Shown piece after piece: positions 10,591-23,000 of a stretch of DNA of 64,000 bases. This DNA comes from Aplidium turbinatum (lineage: Eukaryota > Chordata > Ascidiacea > Aplousobranchia > Polyclinidae), in assembly GCA_918807975.1 (NCBI GenBank), contig OU964934.1:6014001-6078000 (forward strand), in the 5' to 3' direction. The notes under the pieces were generated by a model. It made no database searches. It had not been told where the DNA came from and saw only the letters and a program-made list of their open reading frames with translations. Made by a program: the position numbers and the translations under genes. Every line of letters starts with the position of its first letter. Positions within the stretch are counted from its first letter, which is position 1.

Positions 10591-13500
10591 GTGTAGATGT
10601 ATGCTCTTGCTTTCCAACGATGGCAAAATTGTTAAAATCCGAGCAGAAACGAGAAAACTACCGCACGTTCAGTGGAAGCACTATTTACCGATCACTGCAA
10701 ACAGGGGTATACTGAATAAAGATCGATTCGCCTTTACAATGCATTAAAAAAGCTTCGCTGGGCGGTTAAGTTTGAACGACGATTGCTCGTTTTGTAGATA
10801 AGATATAAACCTGAAACTTTTCATGTGAATAAAGCAAGACATACTCTTTCCATTTACAAAAGTTTAATAATTTTATTGTATAAAGTAAATTGCTGAGAAT
10901 TAGTAAAAGTTGGTGAAGTTTAAAATATTACAAGAAAAAGATGGTACTTGTTTTGGATTTGTAGCTAATTGATTCGTGTAGATGTATGAACGTGCTTTCC
11001 AACGATGGCAAAATTGTTAAAATCCGAGCAGAAACGAGAAAAATACAGCAAGTTTAGTGGAAGCACTATTTACCGATCACAGCAAACAGGGGGTGGCGTA
11101 TACTGAATAAGGATCGATTCGCCTTTACAATGCATTGAAAAAAAGCTTTGCTGGGCGGTTAAGTTTGAACGACGATTGCTCGTTTGGTAGATGAGATATA
11201 AATCTGAAACTTTTCAGGTGCATAAAGCAAGACATACTCTTTCCATTTGCGAAAGATTAATGATTTTATTGTAAAAATTAAACTGCTGAGAATCGGTACA
11301 AGTTGGTGAAGTTTAAGTTATCACAAGATAAAATTAGTACGTACTTTGTGCTTGTATTTAATTGATTCAACTAGATATATAATTGTACTTTCCAACGGTG
11401 GCAAAATTGTTAAAATCCGAGCAGAAATGAGAAAACTACAGCAAGTTTAGTGGAAGCACTATTTACCGATAACAGCAAACAGGGGGTGGCGTATACTGAA
11501 TAAGGATCGATTCGCCTTTACAACGCATTGGAAAAAAGTGTCGCCGAGCGGCTACGTTTGAACAACGATTGCCAGTTGTGTAGATAAGCTATAAACTTGA
11601 AACTTTCTAGGTGCATAAAGCAAGACATATCCTTTCAATATGTTAAAGTTTAATGATTTTATTGAATAAAGTAAATTACTGAGAATCGGTACAATTTGGT
11701 GAAGTTTAAGTTATCACAAGATAAAGCTAATACTTACTTTGGGCTACTGTTTAATTGATTAGTGTAGATGTATGATCGTGCTTTCCAACGATGGCAAAAT
11801 TGTTGAAATCCGAGCAGAAATGAGAAAACTACAGCAAGTTTAGTGGAAGCACTATTTACCGATCACTGCAAACAGGGAGTGGCGTATAGCCTACTGAATA
11901 AGGATCGATTCGCCTTTACAATGCATTGAAAAAAAGCTTTGCTGGGTGGTTAAGTTTGAACGACGATTGCCAGTTTTGTGGATGAGATATAAACCTGAAA
12001 CTTTTCAGGTGAATAAAGCAAGACATACTCTTTCAGTTTGTGAAAGATTAATGATTTTATTGTAAAAATTATATTGCTGAGAATCGGTACAAGTTGGTGA
12101 AATTTAAGTTAGTACAAGATAAAGATAGTACTTGTTTTGGATTTGTAGCCAATTGATTCGGGTAGATGTATGATTGTGCTTTCCAACGATGGCAAAATTG
12201 TTAAAATCCAAGCAGAAATGAGAAAACTACAGCAAGTTTAGTAGAAGCACTATTTACCGATCACTGCAAACAGGGGGTGGCGTATACTGAATAAGGATCG
12301 ATTTGCCTTTACAATGCATTGAAAAAAGGTTCGCTGGGCGGTTAAGTTTGAACGACGATTGCTCGTTTGGTAGATGAGATATAAATCTGAAACTTTACAG
12401 ATGCATCAAGCAAGACATACTCTTTCCAATTGCAAAAGATTAATGATTTTATTGTAAAAATTAAATTGCTGAGAATCGGTAAAAGTTGGTGAAGTTTAAG
12501 TTATCACAAGATAAAATTAGTACGTACTTTGTGCTTGTGTTTAATTGATTCAAGTAGATATATAATTGTACTTTCCAACGATGGCAAAATTGTTAAAATC
12601 CGAGCAGAAATGAGAAAACTACAGCAAGTTTAGTGGAAGCACTATTTACCGATCACAGCAAACAGGGGGTGGCGTAGGCTATACTGAATAAGGATCGATT
12701 CGCCTTTACAATGCATTGAAAAAAAGCTTTGCTGGGCGGTTAAGTTTGAACGACGATTGCTCGTTTGGTAGATGAGATATGAACGTGAAACTTTCTAGGT
12801 GAATAAAGCAAGACATACTCTTTCAATTTGTATAAAATTAATGATTTCATGGTAAAAATTAAATTGCTGAGAATCGGTACAAGTTGGTAAAGTTTAAGTT
12901 ATCACAAGATAAAGATAGTACTTGTTTTGGATTTGTAGCAATTGATTCGGGTAGATGTATGATTGTGCTTTCCAACGATGGCAAAATTATTCAAATCCGA
13001 GCAGAAACAAGAAAACTACAGCAAGTTTAGTGGAAGCACTATTTACCGATCACTGCAAACAGGGGGTGGCGTATACTGAATAAGGATCGATTTGCCTTTA
13101 CAATGCATTGGAAAAAAGTGTCGCTGAGCGGCTACGTTTGAACGACGATTGCTAGTTTTGTGGATAAGATATAAACCTGAAAGTTTTCATGTGCATAAAG
13201 CAAGACATATTCTTTTAGTTTGCAAAGATTTAATGATTTTATTGCAAAAATTAAATTACTGAGAATCGTTACAAGTTGGTGAAGTTTAAGTTATCACAAG
13301 ATAAAGCTAGTACCTATTTTGTGCTTGTGTTTAATTGATTCGTGTAGATGTATGATCGTGCTTTCCAACGATGGCAAAATTGTTAAAATCCGAGCAGAAA
13401 CAAGAAAACTACAGCAAGTTTAGTGGAAGCACTATTTACCGATCACTGCAAACAGGGGGTGGCGTATACTGAATAAGGATCGATTTGCCTTTACAATGCA

Positions 13501-15870
13501 TTGGAAAAAAGTGTCGCTGAGCGGCTACGTTTGAACGACGATTGCCAGTTTTGTGGATAAGATATAAACCTGAAAGTTTTCATGTGCATAAAGCAAGACA
13601 TATTCTTTTAGTTTGCAAAGATTTAATGATTTTATTGCAAAAATTAAATTACTGAGAATCGTTACAAGTTGGTAAAGTTTAAGTTATCACAAGATAAAGC
13701 TAGTACTTATTTTGTGCTACTATTTAATTGATTCGTGTAGATGTATGATCGTGCTTTCCAACGATGGCAAAATTGTTAAAATCCGAGGAGAAACTAGAAA
13801 ACTACAGCAAGTTTAGTGGAAGCACTATTTACCGATCACTGCAAACAGGGGGTGGCGTAGTAGGCTATACTGAATAAGGATCGATTCGCCTTTACAATGC
13901 ATTGGAAAAAAGCTTCGCCGAGCGGCTACGTTTGAACGACGATTGCCAGTTTTGTAGATGAGATATAAACCTGAAACTTTTCAGGTGAATAAAGCAAGAC
14001 ATACTCTTTCAATTTGTGAAAGATTAATGATTTCATTGTAAAAATTAAATTGCTGAGAATCGGTACAAGTTGGTGAAATTTAAGTTAGTACAAGATAAAG
14101 ATAGTACTTGTTTTGGATTTGTAGCCAATTGATTCGGGTAGATGTATGATTGTGCTTTCCAACGATGGCAAAATTGTTAAAATCCAAGCAGAAATGAGAA
14201 AACTACAGCAAGTTTAGTGGAAGCACTATTTACCGATCACTGCAAACAGGGGGTGGCGTATACTGAATAGTGAATAAGGATCGATTTGCCTTTAGCTACA
14301 ATGCATTGAAAAAAGGTTCGCTGGGCGGTTAAGTTTGAACGACGATTGCTCGTTTGATAGATGAAATATAAATCTGAAACTTTACAGGTGCATCAAGCAA
14401 GACATACTCTTTCCATTTGCAAAATATTAATGATTTTATTGTAAAAATTAAATTGCTGAGAATCGGTAAAAGTTGGTGAAGTTTAAGTTATCACAAGATA
14501 AAATTAGTACGTACTTTGTGCTTGTGTTTAATTGATTCAAGTAGATATATAATTGTACTTTCCAACGATGGAAAAATTGTTAAAATCCGAGCAAAAATGA
14601 GAAAACTACAGCAAGTTTAGTGGAAGCACTATTTACCGATCACAGCAAACAGGGGGTGGCGTAGGCTATACTGAATAAGGATCGATTCGCCTTTACAATG
14701 CATTGAAAAAAAGCTTTGCTGGGCGGTTAAGTTTGAACGACGATTGCTCGTTTGGTAGATGAGATATGAACGTGAAACTTTCTAGGTGAATAAAGCAATA
14801 CATACTCTTTCAATTTGTATAAAATTAATGATTTCATGGTAAAAATTAAATTGCTGAGAATCGGTACAAGTTGGTGAAGTTTAAGTTATCACAAGATAAA
14901 GATAGTACTTGTTTTGGATTTGTAGCCAATTAATTCGGGTAGATGTATGATTGTGCTTTCCAACGATGGCAAAATTGTTCAAATCCGAGCAGAAACAAGA
15001 AAACTACAGCAAGTTTAGTGGAAGCACTATTTACCGATCACTGCAAACAGGGAGTGGCGTATACTGAATAAGGATCGATTTGCCTTTACAATGCATTGGA
15101 AAAAAGTGTCGCTGAGCGGCTACGTTTGAACGACGATTGCTAGTTTTGTGGATAAGATATAAACCTGAAGGTTTTCATGTGCATAAAGCAAGACATATTC
15201 TTTTAGTTTGCAAAGATTTAATGATTTTATTGCAAAAATTAAATTACTGAGAATCGTTACAAGTTGGTGAAGTTTAAGTTATCACAAGATAAAGGTAGTA
15301 CCTATTTTGTGCTACTGTTTAATTGATTCGTGTAGATGTATGATCGTGCTTTCAAACGATGGCAAAATTGTTAAAATCCGAGGAGAAACTAGAAAACTAC
15401 AGCAAGTTTAGTGGAAGCACTATTTACCGATCACTGCAAACAGGGGGTGGCGTAGGCTATACTGAATAAGGATCGATTCGCCTTTACAATGCATTGGAAA
15501 AAAGCTTCGGCGAGCGGCTACGTTTGAACAACGATTGCCAGTTTTGTAGATGAGATATAAACCTGAAACTTTTCAGGTGAATAAAGCAAGACATACTCTT
15601 TCAATTTGTGAAAGATTAATGATTTCATTGTAAAAATTAAATTGCTGAGAATCGGTACAAGTTGGTGAAATTTAAGTTAGTACAAGATAAAGATAGTACT
15701 TGTTTTGATAGAACGACGATTGCCCGTTTTGTAGATAAGATATAAATCTGAAACTTTCCAAATGCATAAAGCAAGACATACTCTTTGCAGTTGCGTTAGA
15801 TTGGTACTTTTATTTTAAAAATTAAAATGCGAGCTGAAATGAGAAAACTACAACACATTTAGTTGCAAAC
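10591..15870 (-). repeat. Satellite array, right arm (minus orientation)
   Basis: Inverted anchors lie at 10730, 11121, 11514, 11912, 12305, 12702, 13094, 13487, 13888, 14288, 14689, 15082 and 15480, with periods of 391-401 bp. The longer periods come from small insertions, mostly at one site (see findings). A five-unit higher-order repeat of ~1.98 kb is visible: anchors 12305, 12702 and 13094 match 14288, 14689 and 15082, including shared rare variants. The outer edge decays: one unit jumps near 15706 and only fragments remain to ~15870, as expected where homogenisation fades. Confidence 0.96.
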
Positions 15871-16725
15871 GTTTCATATTTTTATTTTTAAAGTTTAAAT
15901 GGGTAAATTTTTAGCTGAATTGATGCAATTTGGTAAATTTTATGTCATTCTAGGTAGTTATATTCAACACTCGACGTTGGTTTAATGTTTTTATTACTAA
16001 AAACACAGTAAAATTGTCAAAAAATCCATATCCATTCCGCTTTATCACCTTCATTCCGCCGCTTTTCAGCATCCTTTTTTTCACCCCTTATGTAGTAGTT
16101 GCGTCCGTTTTGTGACGTCATGTTGACTAGGGTGGCGGATTCTATACTTGCACCGAAAACTGTTTTAAAACAACAACTCCCATGGGCGAAAAAACTTATT
16201 TGCGCCCACTCCTGAAATTTTATGCTGGCTACGACCCTGGTCAGTTTCATCCTTTGCATTAACATAGCTGTAGCTTAAATGTTACAAAGTTTTTAGATGT
16301 TTTAAGTTCAATAACATAAACAGTAGATCTTAACATCATATCCGGTGATATGTATACAACAAAATAATTAAACCTGCATAGGCAGTTGCTTTGTTGCATG
16401 AAAATGACATTAAATAATATATACAATACCGGTATTGTTATATATGTGCATCTTTCTCAAACCAAGATTGTCAGAGGCTGTTGGCCCTTGAACACTTCTG
16501 CATTATCCTCTCTGGGCCGCCTGGGAAAAGTTTGGGCACCTCTGGCTTATACTATAGTCCATGTGCGATTATGCGTAATTACAACCATTTTTTTCAAGGA
16601 CCTCTGAAAATCATATTTCTTAACTAAAACAGTTGTAAACTCTTTTTTACTACAAAGATATTTTCATACTTTTAAACGTGTAATAATGTGGTTGTATTGT
16701 TATGTGTAATTGTGTATTAAAATTA
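15871..16725. other. Intergenic; one hAT-like end fragment
   Basis: At 16223-16238 the sequence ends with GCTGGCTACGACCCTG, the inverse of a hAT-type end (CAGGGTCGTAGCCAGC). I could not find a partner end or target duplication. Otherwise I see no gene or repeat here. Confidence 0.4.
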
Positions 16726-17492
16726 GGCAGTGGCTATTTGACCGGCTCCGGTCTTTGAATCTGAAACACTATTTGACCGGTCATGACGTCACTACATAAG
16801 CACCTTTTCTTTTTCAAAGCAAAAGACGATAAGCGCGTTAAGTTTTAAATTCAACACGTTATCTTCAACTGAGTCCGTGGCTCATACGTAACGTCTCGGG
16901 CTGCCATTTTAGAGAGAATGAGTTCGATACTATCCGGGAGCGTTCTTTTTTTTTTTTTTTAACTACAAAAGGATACAAACTGATATGAATGAATCAACAA
17001 GTGAATAAAAAAAGTTTCAAAACGAATTAAAAAAGTTTTTTCTAGTCTTTATTTTTAACAAATTCCTTTCATTTCTTAGCACAATTTCTCTGAAAAAATC
17101 ACACCTTCTAATAGGCTGTAAGATTACGTTTCGCTGAAGTCCGAAGTTAAAAATTAAATCCAGTCTCATTGTCGCACAACAATCAGTCAAGTTTCAAATC
17201 ATCATCTCAACCAACCCTTCAAGACAACTTTCCACTTTCAAAAATTTAATTAAAAAAAAAAAAAAGAACGCTTCCGGATAGAACCGAACTCATTCCCTCT
17301 AAAATGGCAGCCCAAGACGTTACGTATGCGCCACGGATTCAGTTGAAGAAAACGTGTTGAATTTAAAACTTAAGGCGCTTATCGTCTTTTGCTTTGAAAG
17401 AGAAAAAGAAAAAAGTGCTTATGTAGTGACGTCATGACCGGTCAAATAGTGTTTCAGATTCAAAGACCGGAGCCGGTCAAATAGCCACTGCC
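16726..17492. mobile_element. MULE-like foldback element (767 bp, ~240-bp inverted arms)
   Basis: The left arm starts GGCAGTGGCTATTTGACCGG and runs to ~16965; the right arm from ~17255 to 17492 is its inverse with roughly 90% identity. A 9-bp duplication TTAAAATTA flanks it (16717-16725 and 17493-17501). Long inverted repeats plus a 9-bp target duplication are typical of Mutator-like elements. The ~290-bp centre has no open frame, so it is non-autonomous. Both arms carry ATGACGTCA, a CRE-like palindrome. Confidence 0.88.
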
Positions 17493-17813
17493 TTAAAATT
17501 ACAATAGCCCATTTTGTGATTGCTGTTTTAATTCTCAAATGCGTCCAAACACCACTGTCATTCTGGCAGAATAATTTTACGTGATCCGCCTCAAAATGAT
17601 CTGTATAAAAACGTATGGTAAAAATGCCATGACAGCACCAACACACAGGCCCTGATAAAAGCACTTCTCGTTGACATATTCATTTTAATATCTCTTGAAA
17701 GTTAGGTGCCATTTTTTTATTATAAAGAACGGAGTGTTTCAAAAATGTAATTTGAAAACCAATTAAACAAGTCACATAGCTTAAAAAGACAAAACTCACA
17801 AGTTGTTATAACA

Positions 17814-17969
17814 TTGTGAAGAAGGGAGCGTTCTTCCTGGCTATCAGCACAAGGCTTAGTACTCACTAGTGCTGCGAGCAATTACGATTTGCTTACCACA
17901 GCAGTGTAGCTTTTATCCTAGCCATTTAGTCCATCCAATCAACAATATGTTTCTCGGCAACTGATTGTA
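17814..17969. repeat. Partial copy of the repeat at 26.07 kb
   Basis: About 155 bp, from GTGAAGAAGGGAGCGTTCTT to GTTTCTCGGCAACTGATTGTA, matches 26071-26235 with roughly 80-85% identity. The segment inverse to GCTAACCACA...GCTAGCC looks loosely tRNA-like, so it may be a SINE head, but the boxes are weak. Confidence 0.6.
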
Positions 17970-18888
17970 AAATGTTATATACAAAACACACAAATACAAA
18001 ACAACATGGATGGGTAGCGTAAGCAAGATCATAAAAAATAATGGCAGTTGTATGATATTTGCATTTTATATACATGCAAACAATAGTGATCTAAGGTACA
18101 CTGCAGTGGGCAATTTACTTCCTTGTAAAAGATCTGTTAATTTAGTTTTGTTGATTGTTCAATAGATATTTGGGCTAGTTCTTCTATTGCATCAACAATT
18201 TTCCCAACTTTTTTCTATTTTCTCATCTTTAGTTAGACTAATTAAAACTCACACTTCTTTTTTTTCCGAAACTAAATGCCTCATTAATTTCCTCAAACAC
18301 AATATACACTACATGCCTGTAGAGTGGCAAATTTTTATTGAGCTCTAATTAACCTACTCTTATGTCTTAAGGCATGAATGAAAGGGCATTTGATGAATCA
18401 AAAATGGTAACAAATGTTACTATTTTAAAGCAGAAGCTATAATTACCATGTATATATGGTAATTGTATCCACTGTGTATTATTTACTGTATAAAATTACT
18501 ACATCTACCAAAGGCAGGCATTGTTGAATTTCACAAGCTTCCTCTGGCTATGATGCATACTTTCCTATATCGGTTACCTCAAAATAACCGTTGTTAGTGT
18601 TACAGGATGTTTTTAAGTAAAAATAGTAATTAGTATTCATTCTATTATAGTGGACTAAAAACCAAAAGAATCAACAATAGTGTTATACTTATAAGTGCAG
18701 CCATTTTCATGACAATTATCTTGTGTCTTTTTTTGTATATATTTCTTGTGTTTGTGTATGGTAACGCACGCAATGATAGATAGGAATATTACTGACTTTA
18801 TGGTTTTTATTTTGACTTGATTGCATTGTGAATATAGATATTTTCCTACCAGTTAATTGTAATATTGATATAATACATATTATATATA
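17970..18888. other. Intergenic, nothing recognised
   Basis: AT-rich sequence without a convincing open frame, RNA gene or terminal repeat on either strand. Confidence 0.5.
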
Positions 18889-18896
18889 ATAATAAC

Positions 18897-19895
18897 TAGG
18901 GCAACCAAAAGTCAATAAAGTCAAAATTTTTCTGCCTTGTTCAAAGTTTATAAAACGTCTATAAACAAAATTTCAGGCTGACACGAAGAGAGGTTTCAAA
19001 GTTATTAGGTAAAAAAAAAGTCAAATTTCATGGTTAAGTCAAAATTTTCTTTTAACGTAGTTTTTCTTCTCTCTATTAATATTTTATTAAAGCTACACAG
19101 ATACTGATTTTTTTGTTGCAATTTCTGTTGCTAGTCTGGCGTAATAATCCATTTGTTGCAATTTCTGAGGTAATAATCTTATTTTGCCCACTACTGACGA
19201 TTAAGTATTAAGTAGGTTAGGCATAGAAGGCAAGTAATTTCTTTGTAGCGTAATGGTCTTTGTTCTTGGTTAGGTGAATACGATTACGCAAACCATTACA
19301 GTACACATAGTATTGAGTTATATCTTCCTGATGTTCTAAAATTTGTTTTTAGCTAGCCTATAATTATGCCCAAGGTTAAACATTATATTCAAGCAAGAAT
19401 CTGAAGGAATGACAATTGACATCAAGTGCATTGTGAAAATGGGAGGAGATGACATTTCACCACATTTCTATAGCCTGCTGAGGAACTCCAAAGTAACTTC
19501 TGTATTAGTAGAGAGAAGCTTCTCCATTTTAGGAAAAAAATTTGGCGAGAGACAGGAACTTCAAAGGCGATAATGTGAAACATTCCTTGATGTTGAAGTA
19601 TAATACTGCAGAACCCTCTCAGTAATTTCGGGATATTTAAAGACACTCCATATTTATCTTTTGCAGTTTTTCGAGTGACTTTCATTACATGTTCGTTAGC
19701 TGTGGTGTTGTTGAATCTTTCACGCTTTTGTTTTATTTCATTAGAAAGAGAAGATATCCTTACGTAACAGTTTGATTTCTAATATGCTTTGTATTTCGCA
19801 TTTGGGTTGTAAACGCAGACAGCTATTGGTCAAAATTTGTAAATTATAACTTAGTCAAAATTTCAAGTTTTTAGGTCAAAAAATTGGTTGCCCTA
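18897..19895 (+). mobile_element. hAT-like DNA transposon remnant (999 bp)
   Basis: An 8-bp duplication ATAATAAC lies at 18889-18896 and 19896-19903. The ends TAGGGCAACCAA match as inverted repeats at both sides and are followed by similar AGTCAAAATTT-type words. A plus-strand stretch near 19500-19620 encodes SVLVERSFSILGKKF and, in another frame, NVKHSLMLKYN. These resemble the ERSFS region of the hAT C-terminal dimerisation domain. Stops and a frame change show it is dead. Confidence 0.85.
19500..19620 (+). pseudogene. hAT transposase C-terminal fragment
   Basis: The frame reads VTSVLVERSFSILGKKFGER and stops at a TAA near 19573. The following homologous segment (FKGDNVKHSLMLKYN) is in a different frame. 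VERSFS is the signature of the hAT dimerisation region. It lies inside the element with duplicated ATAATAAC and is too decayed to be functional. Confidence 0.6.
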
Positions 19896-20069
19896 ATAAT
19901 AACTTTTAGTAGTACTGTTATTTTCATTAAATATTTGTTCCAGTACTGTGTTTTAAGTATGTAGGCTATTCAGTACTTTGGATACAGCTTTTATTTTTTA
20001 CATTTCAGTTTAAACAGAGATATTCTTTAAAAAGAGCTTGGCCTACTTTTTAGTATTTTCTCTAAAAGA

Positions 20070-20081
20070 ATGGACCAGTGA
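20070..20081 (+). promoter_or_regulatory. Possible three-codon upstream ORF before SECISBP2L
   Basis: ATG-GAC-CAG-TGA ends 6 bp before the proposed start codon at 20088. If transcribed in the same leader, it could limit initiation or act through reinitiation. The transcription start is unknown, so this is inference only. Confidence 0.3.
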
Positions 20082-20087
20082 AGTGCT

Positions 20088-23000
20088 ATGTTTCCGCACA
20101 ATTCTGATGTAAGCCTAGTCCTTTTTATGAAACACTTATCTACGACTTGTAAAACTATATTCATATTTTTTGTGAATACGACAAATGTCTTTTTCTGTGC
20201 GTTAAATCAGATAATTTTTTTATGCTTAAATTTGTAAATCAAAGATACTTTTTTTTAAGCTAACGACACCTTTACCTTTCCAGTGTTGGAAATGTCATAC
20301 ATACATGATACAGTACAGTAGGCTATGTCACAAAGTTGCCATTGAAAAATTGTAAATACAATGTTGATGGCATTTTGTGATTGGTTTCATAATTTCTGTT
20401 TTAGGGAACTAATCTAAGTGCTGAGGTCCCCCCATTTGTCCCGAGAAAGGATTGGACCAATGAGCAAGCAGCACATCATCCTCCTAGTCCTCTTCCTAGA
20501 TACGTGACAACATGTTATCCTTTTGTCCAAGAACAGCAGGACAGACGGTAATGTTTGTAAAATTTACTCTGTTGGCCGGTTGTTTTGCGTAACTGACTCT
20601 TTTTTGTACTAACCAGCTTATAGGGATTGACATTTTGTAGTTATTGCCCCAAAAAAATTCAAAAGTTACTTTTATGTGGTATAGTTTCTTCTACAAAATG
20701 CTGGGTGTTCAACTGTTCAATTACAGTGCAATCTTGTGAACTGACATTTTTGTTTAAAAGAATTGTGTTGCATCTATCAATCTGAACTGATAGAAATATT
20801 CATTTTTCTACTGGTAATGCAAAACTAATAAAACTGCTTTTTCAAGACAAGTATATAATTTCCAAGCAGGATGTACTGTACAATTATTGTACATTGCAGT
20901 TTCGAAATATCAGAAATGTTTGAAAATTATCTAACTTTTAGGCTACCATTTTGTCTTCATTTTTGAAAGACATTAAAAACTGTATTTGCAGGCATGTCAT
21001 GATTCCACCTCATCTTCAAAACGTAGGTGTCAATCCTAATGCAAGATGGTCAGGTCAACCTATTTTCCCACCTTCATTTGTAGCACCTAGTCTTCCCACT
21101 GCTCGAGCAATACCCCACAACATAAACGTTGTTGGGTATGGAGATGTACCAGGTATAATTTAAGACATTTCAAAAGTGTTTTTGTATGCCTAATCAATCA
21201 TTCTGAAATGTGATCTTTAACTCTGATTGCAAACATGCTGTGTTCATCAAGTGCACTGGCCTCAATGTTGGTAACATCGCTTTTGCGTTCACAAAAAGTG
21301 CATTATATACTAACATGCATTGCATAGTATTGTTGAAAACTCACATTAATATAAAGTGTAAGGCTATTCTGATTACTATTGTTATAACATAAGAGTACTT
21401 ATTATGAAGTATTATTTATGTCGTGTTTTAGCGCATGAAATGGATCGCCTTTTCTGTGCCATGTTTCATCAATGCTTTCATTCATGTTTTTTTTTTACTT
21501 GTTGAACACTGTGAATGATTTATTAGGTTTAAAGTTTATTGTATGGCATACACTTTACATCATAGCGTTATATTTTTCTGTTTGTGCCAGAATATCCTTT
21601 CATGACAATTTAAACTTTTATCTTGGGGGATTTGTATTCTCTGAATTAGACCAAGAACACAAGGCTTTTACATATTCACAGTTTATCTTGCATTTAGGAA
21701 ACATCGCTGATTCCTTGCAAACAACTGCCGTGTACGGAGCATCTCTTCAGCCATTACAAACACTTGCTCAATCAAACCAGCAATATAGAAAAAAGGTAAT
21801 TTGTCAATGGGAACCGTATTTTATCTCACAGTGAAATTTTGTGGCAAACTTATTGAATTTAAAAGCAAAGTTAAAGTGTATTGCTGAAACTCACCTTTTT
21901 TTTGGAATGGGTTAACTTCTGATTTTTGATATTTCATTCAATTGGTAATTTATACAATTAAATATTTGTATGGAACAGAGCGGTGAGAAACAAAATTCAA
22001 AGAAAGTGACAAAAAGGAATGTTGGGACCCAGAAGGAAGTCGGCATGCATGGGCCTGACCTGAACGACGATCCCCCTACGATGGTGGACAACTGCCAACA
22101 GACTGGTATTATATAGTTTGAATTTTAATTTTAAACCTACATCTTCATGTATTTGACTTACTGAAGTCATTTTAAATGCAAATAAAAGGTACAAAGGCTA
22201 AGCTGTAGAATTAAACCTAGCAAACCTTTGAATTGGTCATACATTTTTAATACTGAAAGGAGGTGAAAACAGTTTTATTTACTAAGTATTTTTTCTTGAG
22301 ATCAGTTGTCACACTTTGGGCTATGCATGTTAGACTGACCAATTGTTTGAATTATTTTGCTTTCGAATAATAATATTTGTTGATGCCTTTTGTAAAATTT
22401 AACTTTGGCAGTTTCTCTTTTAAAAGGTTGAATGCAAGTTTGTGTTACTGTATTTGCATGCAAAATCTTTGCTTTTTTTGAAAATTTAGTTCTTGCTTGT
22501 TGCATATGTTTCAATCATCTGAATGGCGAAAAAAAGGGCTACTGGTGGACACGATCAAAAATCTGCCTGAAAGCATTTGTTTTTCTCTAGTTTAAGCCAA
22601 TGCACTAGACGATAATTTTCCAATGAATTGTTCAGACTTTCCTATCAGCGTCGCTTCCAAATCGCTCACGGACAGACCGAGCCCTCTGCGGAAAGCATCG
22701 CGTAGCCGGCGACAGCGCAGAGTGGCAGCTGTTGAAAGAAGCAGCAACTCATACAGTGATCATGATGACGCAGACGTTGACAGTGATTCTGGCTATTACA
22801 GGTGAAGATGGCACTCATCCAGAAAATCATCCCTTTTTAACCTTGATTCAACGTTGAATCAACGTTAAAAGGTAGTATATTTCGCGTGGTTGGTCACTTC
22901 AAGGGGATTAGAAGAAAGTGACGAATTAGGCGAACTAACAAATTAGACGAATTTTACTGTAGTTTGATTCACTGGCTGGGTAGTGGTAATGTGTCAACGA

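Noticed and set aside
5137-15870. CRISPR-like or repeat-spacer array
   Set aside because: Units are contiguous 393-bp satellite copies without unique spacers, in an animal genome.
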